A stretch of 64,000 bases of DNA from Paenibacillus sp. FSL R7-0337 (GCF_037969875.1 NZ_CP150218.1:7650112-7714111), one strand, 5' to 3'. Counted from the stretch's first letter, positions 17,935 through 27,483 are shown. Program-made: numbers and translations. The notes: generated by a model from the sequence alone, not told the origin.

Positions 17935-19752
17935 ATGAACTTGTCACGGTTATTGCCATCGAAGCGTTTGTCGTATTTATTGATTATTTTGCTGGCTATA
18001 GGGTTTGGGCTGAATTTGTTTTTGCAGACTGCCTCTTTTCGGATGGATGTGCTTCATACGCTAAAGTGGGTTGGCGCTTATCCTTGGCTGTATTGTACTG
18101 GAAGTCTGTTTATTTTCTTCATCCTGCTCTTAAGCTCAGTGATTGTGCCGAACGCGTATGCGGGACCGGCAGTGGTCTCGGCGCTGTTCGTTCTGCTTGG
18201 GATTGCCAGTGATCAGAAGCTGGCTACGAGAGGCGAACCGCTGTTTCCGTGGGATCTGATGCTGCTGAAGAATGCCGGTGAGATGAGTAAAATCACCAGC
18301 GGGATGATCTCTCCGCTTGCTATAGGGGCCGCTGTTCTGCTGGTTGCCGGTCTGGTCCTTGTGATTATTAAGCTGCCGAAGAACCGGATCAGACTGTCCT
18401 TGCGCGTGACGCTGGCGGGGATCTCTGTAGGGCTCAGCGCATGGTTTCTTGTGCTGGTTACCGGTCAATCTCCTGTTGTTGCAGCGATGAGCTATCAGAA
18501 CATCTTCTGGAATCAGAAGGTGAATTATACCCAGAACGGGTTCGTATATGCCTTCGCCGGGAATCTGCGGCAGAGCCTGATGGACAAGCCGGAGGGCTAC
18601 AGCCGTGAAGCGGTTGAAGCGGTGGCTGCTAAGTATTCGGCATTGCCCGATGTGCAGGTGCAGGCCGCGCCGGAGGAGCAGCCGAACATTATGTTTATGA
18701 TGAATGAGGCGTTCTTTGACCCTACGCGCCTGCCTGGGTATACATTAAGCGAGGATCCGCTGAAGTTCATCCATGCGGTGGCGGGCCAGACGCCGTCCGG
18801 TTATTTGCTCTCCCCGGAATTCGGAGGCAATACGGCTAATGTGGAGTTCGAGGCCCTGACCGGGCTTTCGATGTATTTTCTGGGGGATGGAACCATTCCT
18901 TATCAACAGCGCATCGTCAAAATGTCCTCCCTGCCGTCGATCGTCAGTATTCTGAAGGACAGAGGGTATGAGGCACTGGCGCTGCACCCGTTCGATGAGA
19001 CCTTCTATAACCGGAACCGTGTGTATCCGGTGCTGGGCTTCGACCGCTTCACGAGTGAGAAGGATCTGCCGGACGCTGACCGCCTGACTCCAGGGGGGTA
19101 TGTCTCGGATAAAGCGGCTGTACAGGAGGCAGTCCGGCAGCTTCAAGCGGCTTCGGGCCCGGCATTCCTGCATCTGGTGACGATGCAGAATCATTTTCCA
19201 TTCACCAAAGGCCTGAACGGACCGAACACGATCACCGTCCAAGGAGGCCTGCCGGAGCAGAAGGATGAGCTGGAGACTTATATACAGGACACCAAGTTGA
19301 CAGACGAGGCCATGGCTTATCTCCAGCAGGAGCTGCTGAAGATAAAGCGTCCGACCCTTGCGGTGTTCTGGGGAGATCATCTGCCTGCGCTCAGCGCCGG
19401 GATCTATACCGCAGCAGGCTGGGATCAGGAGCCAAGGCTGAAGCATGAGACGAAGCTGTTGGTGCTCGCTAACTTTGAGATCGGGAAGGAGCCGCTCGGG
19501 ACGCTTAGCCCGGCCTTCCTCGGCCCTGCAGTCTTCCGGTTATCCGGGCAGACGCTGCCAGCCTTCTACAAGCTACTGGAGCAGGTACGGGCGGAAATTC
19601 CCGGACTCAGCAAAAAGGTGCTGATCGGGCCGGGCGATACCGGAATCCTGAAGGAGTTAACCCCGGAGCAGCAGGCGCTGCTGAATGACTACCGTCTAGT
19701 TGAATATGACCTGCTGGAAGGGGAGAAGTACGCGGAGTCTCTGATGTTCTGA
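17935..19752 (+). CDS. LTA synthase-like membrane sulfatase/phosphoglycerol transferase
   Basis: 605 residues. Five hydrophobic segments occupy residues 10-195, then an extracellular alkaline-phosphatase-fold domain. Metal and catalytic features are the Glu of MMNEAFFDP (about 259), the Thr nucleophile in GGNTANVEFE (about 299), His in TMQNHFPF, and WGDHLP (about 478). This is the LtaS/YfnI group, which polymerises or primes glycerol-phosphate chains. Whether this copy is a full synthase or a primase cannot be told. ATG 17935 sits three bases after AGGAG; TTG 17941 has better spacing and may be the true start. Confidence 0.85.
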   Translation: MNLSRLLPSKRLSYLLIILLAIGFGLNLFLQTASFRMDVLHTLKWVGAYPWLYCTGSLFIFFILLLSSVIVPNAYAGPAVVSALFVLLGIASDQKLATRGEPLFPWDLMLLKNAGEMSKITSGMISPLAIGAAVLLVAGLVLVIIKLPKNRIRLSLRVTLAGISVGLSAWFLVLVTGQSPVVAAMSYQNIFWNQKVNYTQNGFVYAFAGNLRQSLMDKPEGYSREAVEAVAAKYSALPDVQVQAAPEEQPNIMFMMNEAFFDPTRLPGYTLSEDPLKFIHAVAGQTPSGYLLSPEFGGNTANVEFEALTGLSMYFLGDGTIPYQQRIVKMSSLPSIVSILKDRGYEALALHPFDETFYNRNRVYPVLGFDRFTSEKDLPDADRLTPGGYVSDKAAVQEAVRQLQAASGPAFLHLVTMQNHFPFTKGLNGPNTITVQGGLPEQKDELETYIQDTKLTDEAMAYLQQELLKIKRPTLAVFWGDHLPALSAGIYTAAGWDQEPRLKHETKLLVLANFEIGKEPLGTLSPAFLGPAVFRLSGQTLPAFYKLLEQVRAEIPGLSKKVLIGPGDTGILKELTPEQQALLNDYRLVEYDLLEGEKYAESLMF

Positions 19753-19767
19753 GCACTCCGTCAGGGC

Positions 19768-20769
19768 TTAGCGCAGCCCCACATCATGGAAGCGGTTCTC
19801 GATCGGCTCCCGCAGCAGCAGACGGATGGACTGGATCGCTGCGGTCTCTATACGCTTGGCTTCCCGGAGGAGCGGCAGCAGGCTCTCAGCATCAATGGAA
19901 CATGGTGCCTCTGGAGCTTGCACGAGCCTCTCGTTAAGAGTGTCTGTAATTTCATTATAGACAGCGGCTAGAGCCGTATAATGTTCGGCAATCCCCTCGA
20001 GCTCGGGCCAGTACAGGCTGGCTTCCCTGGCGTAGGCTGCCGTATCCTGTTTCATACCAGCATAGAAGACCAGCGTCTCATAGGCTCCGGCAGCATCATA
20101 GGTCTTATCCGCCAAGGCTTCAAGCAAAGCATCATAGGCCTTGAGGCCGCAGGCATATTGCGATTCCGGCAGCATCAGATCATGGACCTCTGCCTTGTAC
20201 ACCGCTTGAATGAAGGACTCTCTGATTACCTGAAGAGTATCTTTTTGGACCTGACCTTCATAGATCTGGCCGTACCAATATGGTGACTCATTTCTTCCGA
20301 GTTGATCATAAGGCAGCTCCAGCTCAGCGGCAGAATCACTCTCCTTGTAATAGAAGAGCTGCCGCTCATCATCATAGCGGGTAATCACTACGAAACGGTC
20401 TTTCCAGCAGACCACCCCGGTGCCCTGCTCAAGGGATTGGCGGATTGCCGTAATAGCCTGCTTCTGATAGAGAGGGAAGGTGGGGCTGAAGTTAAAGCCT
20501 GCACCCTGACTGGCGATAATGCCGATCAGATCAGCCGCTACGAAATGTTCAGCTGCCCAGTTATAAGCCGTAGCAGAATCCGGGTGAAGCTGCCTGTGCA
20601 CCGACAGGCGGAAGCATAAGGCCGTCATTCCGGCCAGCATGGGCTTCGACAGCGTGAACCAGCCTTTAGCCGACAGGACCTGATGCATGGCATCCGCAAA
20701 AGAAGATGCGAGCGGCACACGCGGTTGATCCGCAGTGGCTGAAACGTGCTTGTTATAATGGTCATTCAT
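19768..20769 (-). CDS. BtrH-like N-terminal domain protein, second of a tandem paralogous pair
   Basis: 333 residues, no signal peptide or membrane segment. It aligns along its length with the upstream gene: SFADAM, KPMLAGMTALCFRLSVH, TAYNWAAEH, then a Trp-rich middle (SPYWYGQIYEG) and a helical C-terminal half. The N-terminal region resembles the papain-like fold called BtrH in butirosin biosynthesis, but the usual active-site residues are not evident here. Its ATG overlaps the upstream stop as ATGA, so the pair is translationally coupled. Function unknown. Confidence 0.6.
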   Translation of the reverse strand: MNDHYNKHVSATADQPRVPLASSFADAMHQVLSAKGWFTLSKPMLAGMTALCFRLSVHRQLHPDSATAYNWAAEHFVAADLIGIIASQGAGFNFSPTFPLYQKQAITAIRQSLEQGTGVVCWKDRFVVITRYDDERQLFYYKESDSAAELELPYDQLGRNESPYWYGQIYEGQVQKDTLQVIRESFIQAVYKAEVHDLMLPESQYACGLKAYDALLEALADKTYDAAGAYETLVFYAGMKQDTAAYAREASLYWPELEGIAEHYTALAAVYNEITDTLNERLVQAPEAPCSIDAESLLPLLREAKRIETAAIQSIRLLLREPIENRFHDVGLR

Positions 20770-21773
20770 CGTGCGGTATGCGCCCCCCATCTTGGCAGTG
20801 TGGACCGCTTACGGTCCGGGTACTGTCCGGAGATTATTTTGACCCGCCCCATGGCCTGCTCCTCAAGCTCCAATGCCCTCTCCAAAGCAGCACAGAGGGA
20901 CGGAAGCTGTTCCTCATTCAGCAGCTTGCCGCTGTTGTTCTCAGAGATTGCAGCCGTGAGCGGCCCCCTCAGTCCTTCCACCAGCTCAGCATACAAGTGC
21001 TGAACCTCCTCCAGCCCCGGCAATACAGACTGAACCTCCCGCAGATAAGCGGAGATTTCGATCCTTGATGTCAGGTAGGATTCCAGGATGTAGACAGCGC
21101 CGTAGCTGTCGAATCCGCCCTGCTGAAGCGCCCGGATCAGGAAGCTGTAGGCCAGGCGGCCTGAGCCGAGGCTTACGTCAGGAAGTGTTTTGTGAGGAGT
21201 CTCCCAATCCTCCAGCGCAAGGCGAAGCGATTCGAGCACAGTATCCTGCAGCGGAATCTTCACCCGCTCTCCAACATACGTACAGTCCCAGAAGGGCGTA
21301 AAGTTAAGGCCGAAGTTATCATATAACACATATTGTGTCTCGCCGGACCAGCCATCCTGTACATAGAACACGCGGTCATCCTCATCATAACCATGAATCA
21401 CTCCGAATTCCGGTATCCAGTAGATGCAGGCCAGGCCGCGGTCGAGACTCAGCTTGACACCGTCAATAGCGATGCGCTGATACTCCCCGAACGAATCATG
21501 TCTGGTTCGCCCGCCGTCATCCAGCAAGAAGATCCCGAGGTTATCGACAGCCCGGCGATGCTCTGTGCCCCACTGTCCGTAAGCTGTAACAGACATGGGG
21601 AGGAGCTTCTCGTGCACGGTGAATTTGAAGGCCATGCCGCTTAGCCCCGAGAGCATGAATTTTGGACCCTCGAATAAACCGGCGGCAGTGGTTACGGCAT
21701 AGAGCGCATCGGTAAAAGATTTCGATTCACGCTTCATCTGAACGTCAAGAATTACGCCTGATCGTTTGTTCAC
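20766..21773 (-). CDS. BtrH-like N-terminal domain protein, first of a tandem paralogous pair
   Basis: 335 residues from a GTG start with AGGAG eight bases upstream. Matching blocks with its downstream paralogue are SFTDALYAV, KFMLSGLSGMAFKFTVH, TAYGQWGTEH, DRGLACIYWIPEFGVIHGYD and TPFWDCTYVGE; the C-terminal half is helical and rich in Leu and Glu. The HGYD segment is better preserved here than in the paralogue (ITRYD), so this copy may keep an activity or ligand that the other has lost. It follows the WYL regulator gene by 11 bp. Confidence 0.6.
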   Translation of the reverse strand: MNKRSGVILDVQMKRESKSFTDALYAVTTAAGLFEGPKFMLSGLSGMAFKFTVHEKLLPMSVTAYGQWGTEHRRAVDNLGIFLLDDGGRTRHDSFGEYQRIAIDGVKLSLDRGLACIYWIPEFGVIHGYDEDDRVFYVQDGWSGETQYVLYDNFGLNFTPFWDCTYVGERVKIPLQDTVLESLRLALEDWETPHKTLPDVSLGSGRLAYSFLIRALQQGGFDSYGAVYILESYLTSRIEISAYLREVQSVLPGLEEVQHLYAELVEGLRGPLTAAISENNSGKLLNEEQLPSLCAALERALELEEQAMGRVKIISGQYPDRKRSTLPRWGAHTAR

Positions 21774-21784
21774 TGTTCATTCTC

Positions 21785-22684
21785 CTATTCATCCAACCGT
21801 TTCAGCGTTGCCTCACATATACTGCGAAGCTTGTCCTTCAGCCATTTGGGGGACAGGAGGGCATTCCACTCCGCCTGGAGCAACTGAGTAATTAACGCGC
21901 TGGTATCATAAAAATCAACCTCATAGACCTCATCAGCGGCGGCACGGAGCTGATAACCATCCCATGAGCTATCCTGAGGTATTCCGTTCATACGGATTCT
22001 CGCCGTGAAAGGCTTCAAGGGTCTGGTCTGCTCTGCCGTTGCCGCCGGGCCGTCCTCCACGGGGATGAAGACCCTGCCGGTCAGCGTTAGCTGGCGGATG
22101 CCAGACAGGCTGAAGTACTCGTTTCGCCCGTCTCCCTCCACAGCGGCCACCAGATAATCTTCCTCTACCCGCCGGCTTAGCTGCTGGGGGCAGAGATATA
22201 GCTCCTGCGGAGTGTCCTGTCCATTCCTGTAAAGAACATGGACCACCCTGCGGGCCAGGATCGCCTGCTCCAGCATCTCTATCATCTGTATGCGCTGGGC
22301 ATTCACTTCAAAGACTGGCAGCTTAAGCTCTCTATCTGTAAGCGGCTGCTCGGTGAACCGCTCCAGCAGACTCCCGACCTTGCGGATACTCTGGGCATTC
22401 TCATAATCATAGTGACTATACCGGTAAGCCAGATATTTAAGCACCCGCTGCTCCTCGTCCGTAATGTACAGATGAGGCAGCACGAAGCTGTTGTTCTGAT
22501 ATATATATCCACGCTGCTTCGCCACATACTGGAGCGGAGCCCGCAGGGATTCTGTCAGGTATTCAATATCCCGCTGCGCCTGGCGCCTCGAGATCTCGAA
22601 CTGTTCCGCCAGCTTACTGCTGTTCGGATAAGCAAGCTGGCGGATCTGCTGGTCAAACCACTGAATCCGGTGAATATGGCTCAT
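21785..22684 (-). CDS. WYL domain transcriptional regulator (YafY-like)
   Basis: 299 residues. N-terminal winged helix (IRQLAYPNSSKLAEQFEISR then QAQRDIEYL), followed by a WYL domain (about 140-230) where VVHVLYRNG, ELYLCPQQLSRR and YLVAAVEG match the fold, and a C-terminal WCX-like extension. These regulators bind ligand or nucleic acid in the WYL domain. AAGGAGCGGAG precedes the ATG at 22684; the longer frame upstream lacks family similarity. It is the first gene of the unit with the two BtrH-like genes and probably controls them. Confidence 0.85.
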   Translation of the reverse strand: MSHIHRIQWFDQQIRQLAYPNSSKLAEQFEISRRQAQRDIEYLTESLRAPLQYVAKQRGYIYQNNSFVLPHLYITDEEQRVLKYLAYRYSHYDYENAQSIRKVGSLLERFTEQPLTDRELKLPVFEVNAQRIQMIEMLEQAILARRVVHVLYRNGQDTPQELYLCPQQLSRRVEEDYLVAAVEGDGRNEYFSLSGIRQLTLTGRVFIPVEDGPAATAEQTRPLKPFTARIRMNGIPQDSSWDGYQLRAAADEVYEVDFYDTSALITQLLQAEWNALLSPKWLKDKLRSICEATLKRLDE

Positions 22685-22769
22685 ACTAGGGCTCCGCTCC
22701 TTTCTGTAAGCCTCCAGTATAGCTGGTGATGACGCATTAGACCAGAGGTGAGCATTCCCCGTCAAGAAA

Positions 22770-22822
22770 CAAGGATGCTGCCCGGCATCCATGCGCGAAG
22801 CATGAAGCAGGGGGCATCCTTG
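22770..22822. terminator. Hairpin between zinc-ribbon gene and WYL operon
   Basis: CAAGGATGC and GCATCCTTG form the stem. No T run follows on either strand, so termination may be incomplete and the WYL operon could receive read-through. Confidence 0.5.
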
Positions 22823-22829
22823 CGTCAGT

Positions 22830-23018
22830 TTACCGGTTTGCTGCGTCCACTCTAACCTGCGCGGCTTTGTCACAGCGCTTGCAGACCTTCAGGGCGGTGC
22901 CGTCGGATTTTATTTTGGTGTAGAGCAGCTTGATTCGGGTGGTTCCGCAGACCGGACAGGTGCCGCGTCCGCGGGAAGGAAGGGTCCAGAGTACCCGTCC
23001 GCGTTTGGTTTTTGACAT
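22830..23018 (-). CDS. Small basic zinc-ribbon protein
   Basis: 62 residues: a basic N-terminus (SKTKRGRVLW) and two CxxC pairs, CPVCG and CKRC, spaced 22 residues apart, which is a four-Cys zinc ribbon. Size and charge suggest RNA or ribosome association, but I do not recognise a named family. GAGG precedes the ATG at suitable spacing. It is divergent from the sugar-binding protein gene. Confidence 0.65.
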   Translation of the reverse strand: MSKTKRGRVLWTLPSRGRGTCPVCGTTRIKLLYTKIKSDGTALKVCKRCDKAAQVRVDAANR

Positions 23019-23076
23019 TCTTGTAATCCTCGTTTCATTGAATTGATGGTACCTGTACAGTATAAAATAGCTGGTA

Positions 23077-23091
23077 CGACATAAAATGTCG
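23077..23091. promoter_or_regulatory. Perfect palindrome in a divergent promoter region
   Basis: CGACAT-AAA-ATGTCG lies between the zinc-ribbon gene (minus) and the sugar-sensor operon (plus). It could be an operator for either; no regulator is assigned. Confidence 0.4.
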
Positions 23092-23132
23092 CAGCAGATA
23101 TTGAGTTTTTAACTATAGGCCCTGTAACGTAA

Positions 23133-23162
23133 TTGACGGAACGGCTGCCAAGCCAGTAGACT
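23133..23162 (+). promoter_or_regulatory. Promoter of the sugar sensor/two-component operon
   Basis: TTGACG and TAGACT with an 18-bp spacer, about 70 bases before the first start codon. Confidence 0.5.
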
Positions 23163-23235
23163 AGATTGGACATAGATGGAAGAACCTGGGGCCCTTGTGC
23201 CTTCGGCATTCATTTTTATGAAAGGGGTTACATAT

Positions 23236-24249
23236 GTGAAAAAGCTTTGGCTCGTCTACGTGCTGCTAATCGGCATCTTCGTGCTCTACGTGCTGAATTA
23301 CAAGCAGCAGGGGAATACGGCAGATCCGTGGGAGACTACCGGACTGCGCGGCAATATTGAGGACAAATACGTGATGGTTACGTTCCAGATCGGTATTGAT
23401 TACTGGAAAAGCGTGCTGAAGGGCTTCGAGGACGCCGCAGAGGAGCTTAATGTATCCGTCGAGTATCACGGCTCCACCCAGCACAACGCGAATGAACAGA
23501 TGACGGTGCTGGAGCAGACCATCGCCAAGAAGCCGGCGGGAATTGCCATCTCGGCCGTGAATTCCAAGCTGCTTACTGCGACGATTAACAAGGCTGTGGA
23601 GAGCGGCATTCCAGTGGTGCTGTTTGATTCGGGCGCTGAGGGCAGCAAGGCGTATTCCTTCCTGGGAACGGACAATTATAATGCCGGAACGAAGGCGGCG
23701 GATAAGATGGCCGAACTGACCGGAGGCAAGGGCGAGGTCGCCATTATCACCACACCGGATCAGCATAATCATCAGGAGCGGACGGACGGCTTCACGGATA
23801 CAATCCGCAGCAAGTACCCGCAGATGAAGCTGGTGGCGGTCAAGGATGGGCGGGGAGATCAGGTGGCGTCCAGGGAGGCTGCCGAGCAGCTGCTGGCGCG
23901 GTATCCGCAGCTGGCCGGGATTTTTGCCACGGAAAGTAATGGCGGTATCGGGGTTGCGGAAGCCGTGGAAGCTGCTCCAGGCAGCGGACCGGTCCCGCAG
24001 ATTATCAGCTTCGATACGGATAAAGGCACACTCGATCTGGTGAAAGAAGGCAAGATTGCCGCAACCATGGCCCAGGGCACCTGGAATATGGGGTATTGGT
24101 CGCTGACCGAGCTGTTCCATCTGCACCGCGATTTGGAAGCCGATCCTGAAGCTTATGCCAATAACAAGCCCCTGCCTGTCCCCGATTCTGTAGATACCGG
24201 AATCGATGTGGTCACACGGCAGAATGTGGACAATTATTATGCCAAATAG
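23236..24249 (+). CDS. Membrane-anchored sugar-binding protein (ribose/xylose type), probable sensor subunit
   Basis: 337 residues from GTG with AAAGGGG eight bases upstream. A single N-terminal helix (WLVYVLLIGIFVLYVL) has no lipobox Cys, so it is an uncleaved anchor rather than a free lipoprotein. The rest is a type-I sugar-binding fold: QIGIDYWKSVLKGFEDAA, KKPAGIAISAVN, GIPVVLFDSGA, FLGTDNYNAGTKAA, TESNGGIGVAEAV. Histidine kinase and response regulator genes follow in the same unit. This resembles XylFII, which senses D-xylose and pairs with a LytS-type kinase. The sugar here is not determined. Confidence 0.85.
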   Translation: MKKLWLVYVLLIGIFVLYVLNYKQQGNTADPWETTGLRGNIEDKYVMVTFQIGIDYWKSVLKGFEDAAEELNVSVEYHGSTQHNANEQMTVLEQTIAKKPAGIAISAVNSKLLTATINKAVESGIPVVLFDSGAEGSKAYSFLGTDNYNAGTKAADKMAELTGGKGEVAIITTPDQHNHQERTDGFTDTIRSKYPQMKLVAVKDGRGDQVASREAAEQLLARYPQLAGIFATESNGGIGVAEAVEAAPGSGPVPQIISFDTDKGTLDLVKEGKIAATMAQGTWNMGYWSLTELFHLHRDLEADPEAYANNKPLPVPDSVDTGIDVVTRQNVDNYYAK

Positions 24250-24270
24250 GCGGCAGAGGGGGAGCCTGTG

Positions 24271-26136
24271 ATGCGCAAGACCGGCGTGACGATGGAGAAG
24301 CTGAAGCTGAATAATATGCCGATCCGCTATAAGCTGATTATTCACTTCCTGCTGATTAGCATCCTGCCTTCCATTGGACTTGGGCTGTTGATTGGCTGGA
24401 CGGTGGACCGGATCGTAGAGGAGCAGAGCACTGAGAACACGATGCAGCTCATCCGCAAGGTGAATACGGCCATTGAGAGTGACGTAGAGAATTTGCAGAA
24501 AATTACATACCTGATCTCATTCGATCCGGGCGTCCAGAAGTTCCTGAAGGGAGAGCCGCCGGTTCCGGCACAGCCAGACCCCGCAGCAGGTAACGGGGAA
24601 TCGGCGGAATACAATATCCGCAAATTTCTGCAGGGCTTCACCACGCTCAGCTCCGAGATAGCCGGCATTATGCTGGTCAACCGTGAAGGCGGTTTCATCA
24701 GCAATGAGATGTATACCCGTTCCGGTACCCGGCTGACGGAGGAGAGCTGGTACAAGCAGGCGGTAGAGAATAAGGGGATCTTCCTGATTGTCGGGCATCC
24801 GTATGGCCGTGCGGTCAGGTCCCATGTGGACTATAAGGAGAGCGAGGTAGTCTCTGCTGTTCGGGCCATTGTGAATCCAGAGACGCAGGTGGTGCAGGGC
24901 GTGGTGCTGGTGGATCTGAAGCTGCGGGTGATCGCGGAGACGGCCAGAGATGTCACGCTCGGCAAAACCGGATATCTGACGGTGGTGGATAATCGCGGAG
25001 AGATGATTTATGCGCCGCAGCACCCTTTAATGCGTACCATCCCGGCAGGTTTGTTCACCGAGTCCTCGGGCATTACCTCGGAGACCGTAGACGGCCGCAA
25101 GCTTCAGCTGATCTACCGGACCTCGCCGTTTACCGGCTGGACCACGATGGGCGTGTTCCCGATGGATGAGTCGGCTTATGGAATCCGCGAGATTACGTTC
25201 AATGTTGTCACCTTTGTATTTGTGGTCTGTATGCTGGGCATGACCGCCTCATTCTATCTGGCCTATTCGATCTCCCGTCCTATCGGCCAACTGGCCTCCT
25301 TCATGAGCAAGGCACAGTCCGGCGATCTGACGATCCGCTACTGGGGCAGCCGTTCCGATGAGATCGGGCTGCTCGGCCGCAGCTTCAATACGATGCTGGC
25401 CCAGATTGGCCGGCTGTTATCTCTGACCGAGCTTCAGGCGCGGCAAAAGCGTGAGGCGGAGCTGCGCAGTCTTCAGGCGCATATCAAGCCGCATTTTCTG
25501 TACAATACGCTGGATACGATTCACTGGATGGCCCGCAGCAAGGGGGCGGAGGATATCGCCGAGGTGGTCCAGTCCCTCTCCAGGCTGTTCCGGCTGGGCT
25601 TAAGCAAAGGGAGCGATATCATACCGCTCTCCGATGAACTGGAGCATATCGTCAGCTATCTGAAAATTCAGCATGTCCGTTACAGCACCAAGCTGACCTA
25701 TTCCATTGAAGTGGAGCCGCACTTACAGGAGCTGTATGTGCTTAAGCTGCTGCTGCAGCCGATGGTGGAGAACGCGATCTATCACGGCATTAAGGAGCGG
25801 CGCGGCCCCGGACTCCTCTCCATTGCAGTCGTGGAACGGGACAACGACCTGTATCTTACCGTACGCGATGACGGTGCAGGGATGTCTGCGGATAAGCTGA
25901 AGGAGCTCAGGCGGCGGCTCGAAGCGGTAGGTACAGAAGAATTGGAGCGCACGGAGACGGACATGGCTGGAACAGGCAGCGCAGGAAGCGGCTATGGCAT
26001 ATTGAATGTGCAGGCGCGGATCCGGCTGACCTACGGAGAGCCGTACGGTATCCAGATTGAGAGCGGACCGGGACAGGGGACGCTTGTAACCGTACGTCAC
26101 CCGATTGTTCGTGAGAGTTACCCTGAGAAGTACTAG
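24271..26136 (+). CDS. Sensor histidine kinase (YesM/LytS type)
   Basis: 621 residues. Helix 1 (about 18-40), an extracellular Cache-like domain to about 305, helix 2, then HAMP (about 335-385), the His_kinase motif HIKPHFLYNTLDTIHWM (phospho-His about 404) and an HATPase domain with N-box VENAIYHGIKE and G-box DDGAGMS. The ATG at 24271 has AGGGGGAG seven bases upstream; a GTG one codon earlier is possible. It follows the anchored binding protein by 21 bp and overlaps no gene. It should relay an extracellular sugar signal to the next gene. Confidence 0.92.
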   Translation: MRKTGVTMEKLKLNNMPIRYKLIIHFLLISILPSIGLGLLIGWTVDRIVEEQSTENTMQLIRKVNTAIESDVENLQKITYLISFDPGVQKFLKGEPPVPAQPDPAAGNGESAEYNIRKFLQGFTTLSSEIAGIMLVNREGGFISNEMYTRSGTRLTEESWYKQAVENKGIFLIVGHPYGRAVRSHVDYKESEVVSAVRAIVNPETQVVQGVVLVDLKLRVIAETARDVTLGKTGYLTVVDNRGEMIYAPQHPLMRTIPAGLFTESSGITSETVDGRKLQLIYRTSPFTGWTTMGVFPMDESAYGIREITFNVVTFVFVVCMLGMTASFYLAYSISRPIGQLASFMSKAQSGDLTIRYWGSRSDEIGLLGRSFNTMLAQIGRLLSLTELQARQKREAELRSLQAHIKPHFLYNTLDTIHWMARSKGAEDIAEVVQSLSRLFRLGLSKGSDIIPLSDELEHIVSYLKIQHVRYSTKLTYSIEVEPHLQELYVLKLLLQPMVENAIYHGIKERRGPGLLSIAVVERDNDLYLTVRDDGAGMSADKLKELRRRLEAVGTEELERTETDMAGTGSAGSGYGILNVQARIRLTYGEPYGIQIESGPGQGTLVTVRHPIVRESYPEKY

Positions 26137-26158
26137 GACAGAGGAGGAGAATACGCAG

Positions 26159-27388
26159 ATGATAGACAAATGGAAAGTAATCATTGCCGATGATGAACGC
26201 ATTATCCGGGAGGGCATCCGGCAATGCGTGGACTGGGATAGCCTCGGTCTGGAGGTGGCCGCAGAGGCAGAAGACGGGGAGGAGGCGTTGGAGCTGGCCG
26301 TGGAGCATACAATACATATCGCCCTGGTCGATCTGAACATGCCGATTATGCACGGCATGGAGCTGATGAAGCGGCTGCGGGAAGCGCTGCCCGGCTGCAA
26401 GATTATTGTGATCACCGGCCACGATGAATTCGCGTATGCACAGGAGTCGATCCGGCTGCAGGTGAATGATTATATTCTCAAGCCTGCGGAGCCGAAGCAA
26501 TTGATGCAGGTGCTGCGGGGCGTACGAGATGAGCTGGAGTCCGAGCGGCAGCAGAGCCAGCATCTGGAGCAGGCCTCCCGGCAGCTGATGAAGAACTTCC
26601 CGCTGCTGCGCGAGCGCTTCTGCCAGGAATGGCTGGACGGCAATCTGAGCCAGGCGGAGATCAGGGAGCAGCTGCAGTTCCTCAAGCTTCCTCCGCAGCG
26701 GCCGGAGCTGATCGGCATCATCCGCTGGAGGTGGGAGGGCCAGCATCCGGCGATGAAGGAGAAGGAGCGGCAGCTCTTCTTGTTCGCCATCGAGAATATC
26801 GCCGCCGAGCTATTGGACCCGTATCCCAAGGTGATGTTCCGGGATGCCGCCGGACTGATCGTTATCCTGCTCTGGGATGCCGCCGGTGAGCGCATCCTGG
26901 CAGGAGTGGAGGCCGCTGTGCGCCGCCATCTCAAAATCGCCGTTGAAGTCGGCACCCGGCTGATCCAGGGAGAGATTACAGAGCTGGCCGCCGCCTACCG
27001 GAGCTGCCGGGTGGCGCTGGTCAAGGAGCAGCCGCTGTCCCCGCTCGTCCGCCGGGCCAAGCAGCATATCCAGGAGCACTACAGCGAATACGGGCTTACC
27101 CTGGAGGCAACAGCAGGCTTGCTTCAAGCATCCCCGGTCTATCTGAGCCGCTTGTTCAAGCAGGAACTGGGCGAATCCTTCGGCACGTATTTGACCCAGA
27201 CCCGTATCCGCCGGGCCGCCCAGCTTCTGCATTCAACCGAGCTCAGTATTAGCGAGGTGGCGGAGCAGTCGGGCTATGAGACCCAGCATTATTTCAGCAC
27301 CGCCTTTAAGAAGCAGACCGGAGTGGCACCGCTGCAGTTCCGTAAAGGGGTGCAGGCTGAAGTACGCGGTGAGAGTAAGGGAGATTAG
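26159..27388 (+). CDS. Response regulator, REC plus AraC-type DNA-binding domain (YesN type)
   Basis: 409 residues. Receiver domain 1-120: VIIADDERIIREGI, phospho-acceptor Asp in LVDLNMPIMHG (about 58), and Lys in ILKPAEP. A central linker domain leads to two AraC helix-turn-helix units (about 300-400): GLTLEATAGLLQASPVYLSR and ELSISEVAEQSGYETQHYF. GAGGAGGAG is nine bases before the ATG at 26159. It is the output partner of the preceding kinase and the likely activator of the importer operon downstream. Confidence 0.93.
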   Translation: MIDKWKVIIADDERIIREGIRQCVDWDSLGLEVAAEAEDGEEALELAVEHTIHIALVDLNMPIMHGMELMKRLREALPGCKIIVITGHDEFAYAQESIRLQVNDYILKPAEPKQLMQVLRGVRDELESERQQSQHLEQASRQLMKNFPLLRERFCQEWLDGNLSQAEIREQLQFLKLPPQRPELIGIIRWRWEGQHPAMKEKERQLFLFAIENIAAELLDPYPKVMFRDAAGLIVILLWDAAGERILAGVEAAVRRHLKIAVEVGTRLIQGEITELAAAYRSCRVALVKEQPLSPLVRRAKQHIQEHYSEYGLTLEATAGLLQASPVYLSRLFKQELGESFGTYLTQTRIRRAAQLLHSTELSISEVAEQSGYETQHYFSTAFKKQTGVAPLQFRKGVQAEVRGESKGD

Positions 27389-27451
27389 CAATCGGAATTA
27401 TAATTATAGCTACTATAACTACCTCCAAAGCTATAATAATTGTTTGTGAAG

Positions 27452-27483
27452 CGCCTGTGGTCAATCGGCTACAGGCGTTTTTT
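27452..27483 (+). terminator. Terminator of the sensor/regulator operon
   Basis: CGCCTGTGG pairs with CTACAGGCG around an eight-base loop, then TTTTTT. Confidence 0.88.

Noticed and set aside
17931..18212. 93-codon frame overlapping the LTA-synthase-like gene
   Set aside because: It is a shifted frame of the same DNA, and the sulfatase frame carries all family motifs.
19768..21773. Butirosin-like biosynthetic cluster
   Set aside because: Only the BtrH-like N-terminal resemblance exists; no carrier protein, ligase or aminotransferase genes are nearby.
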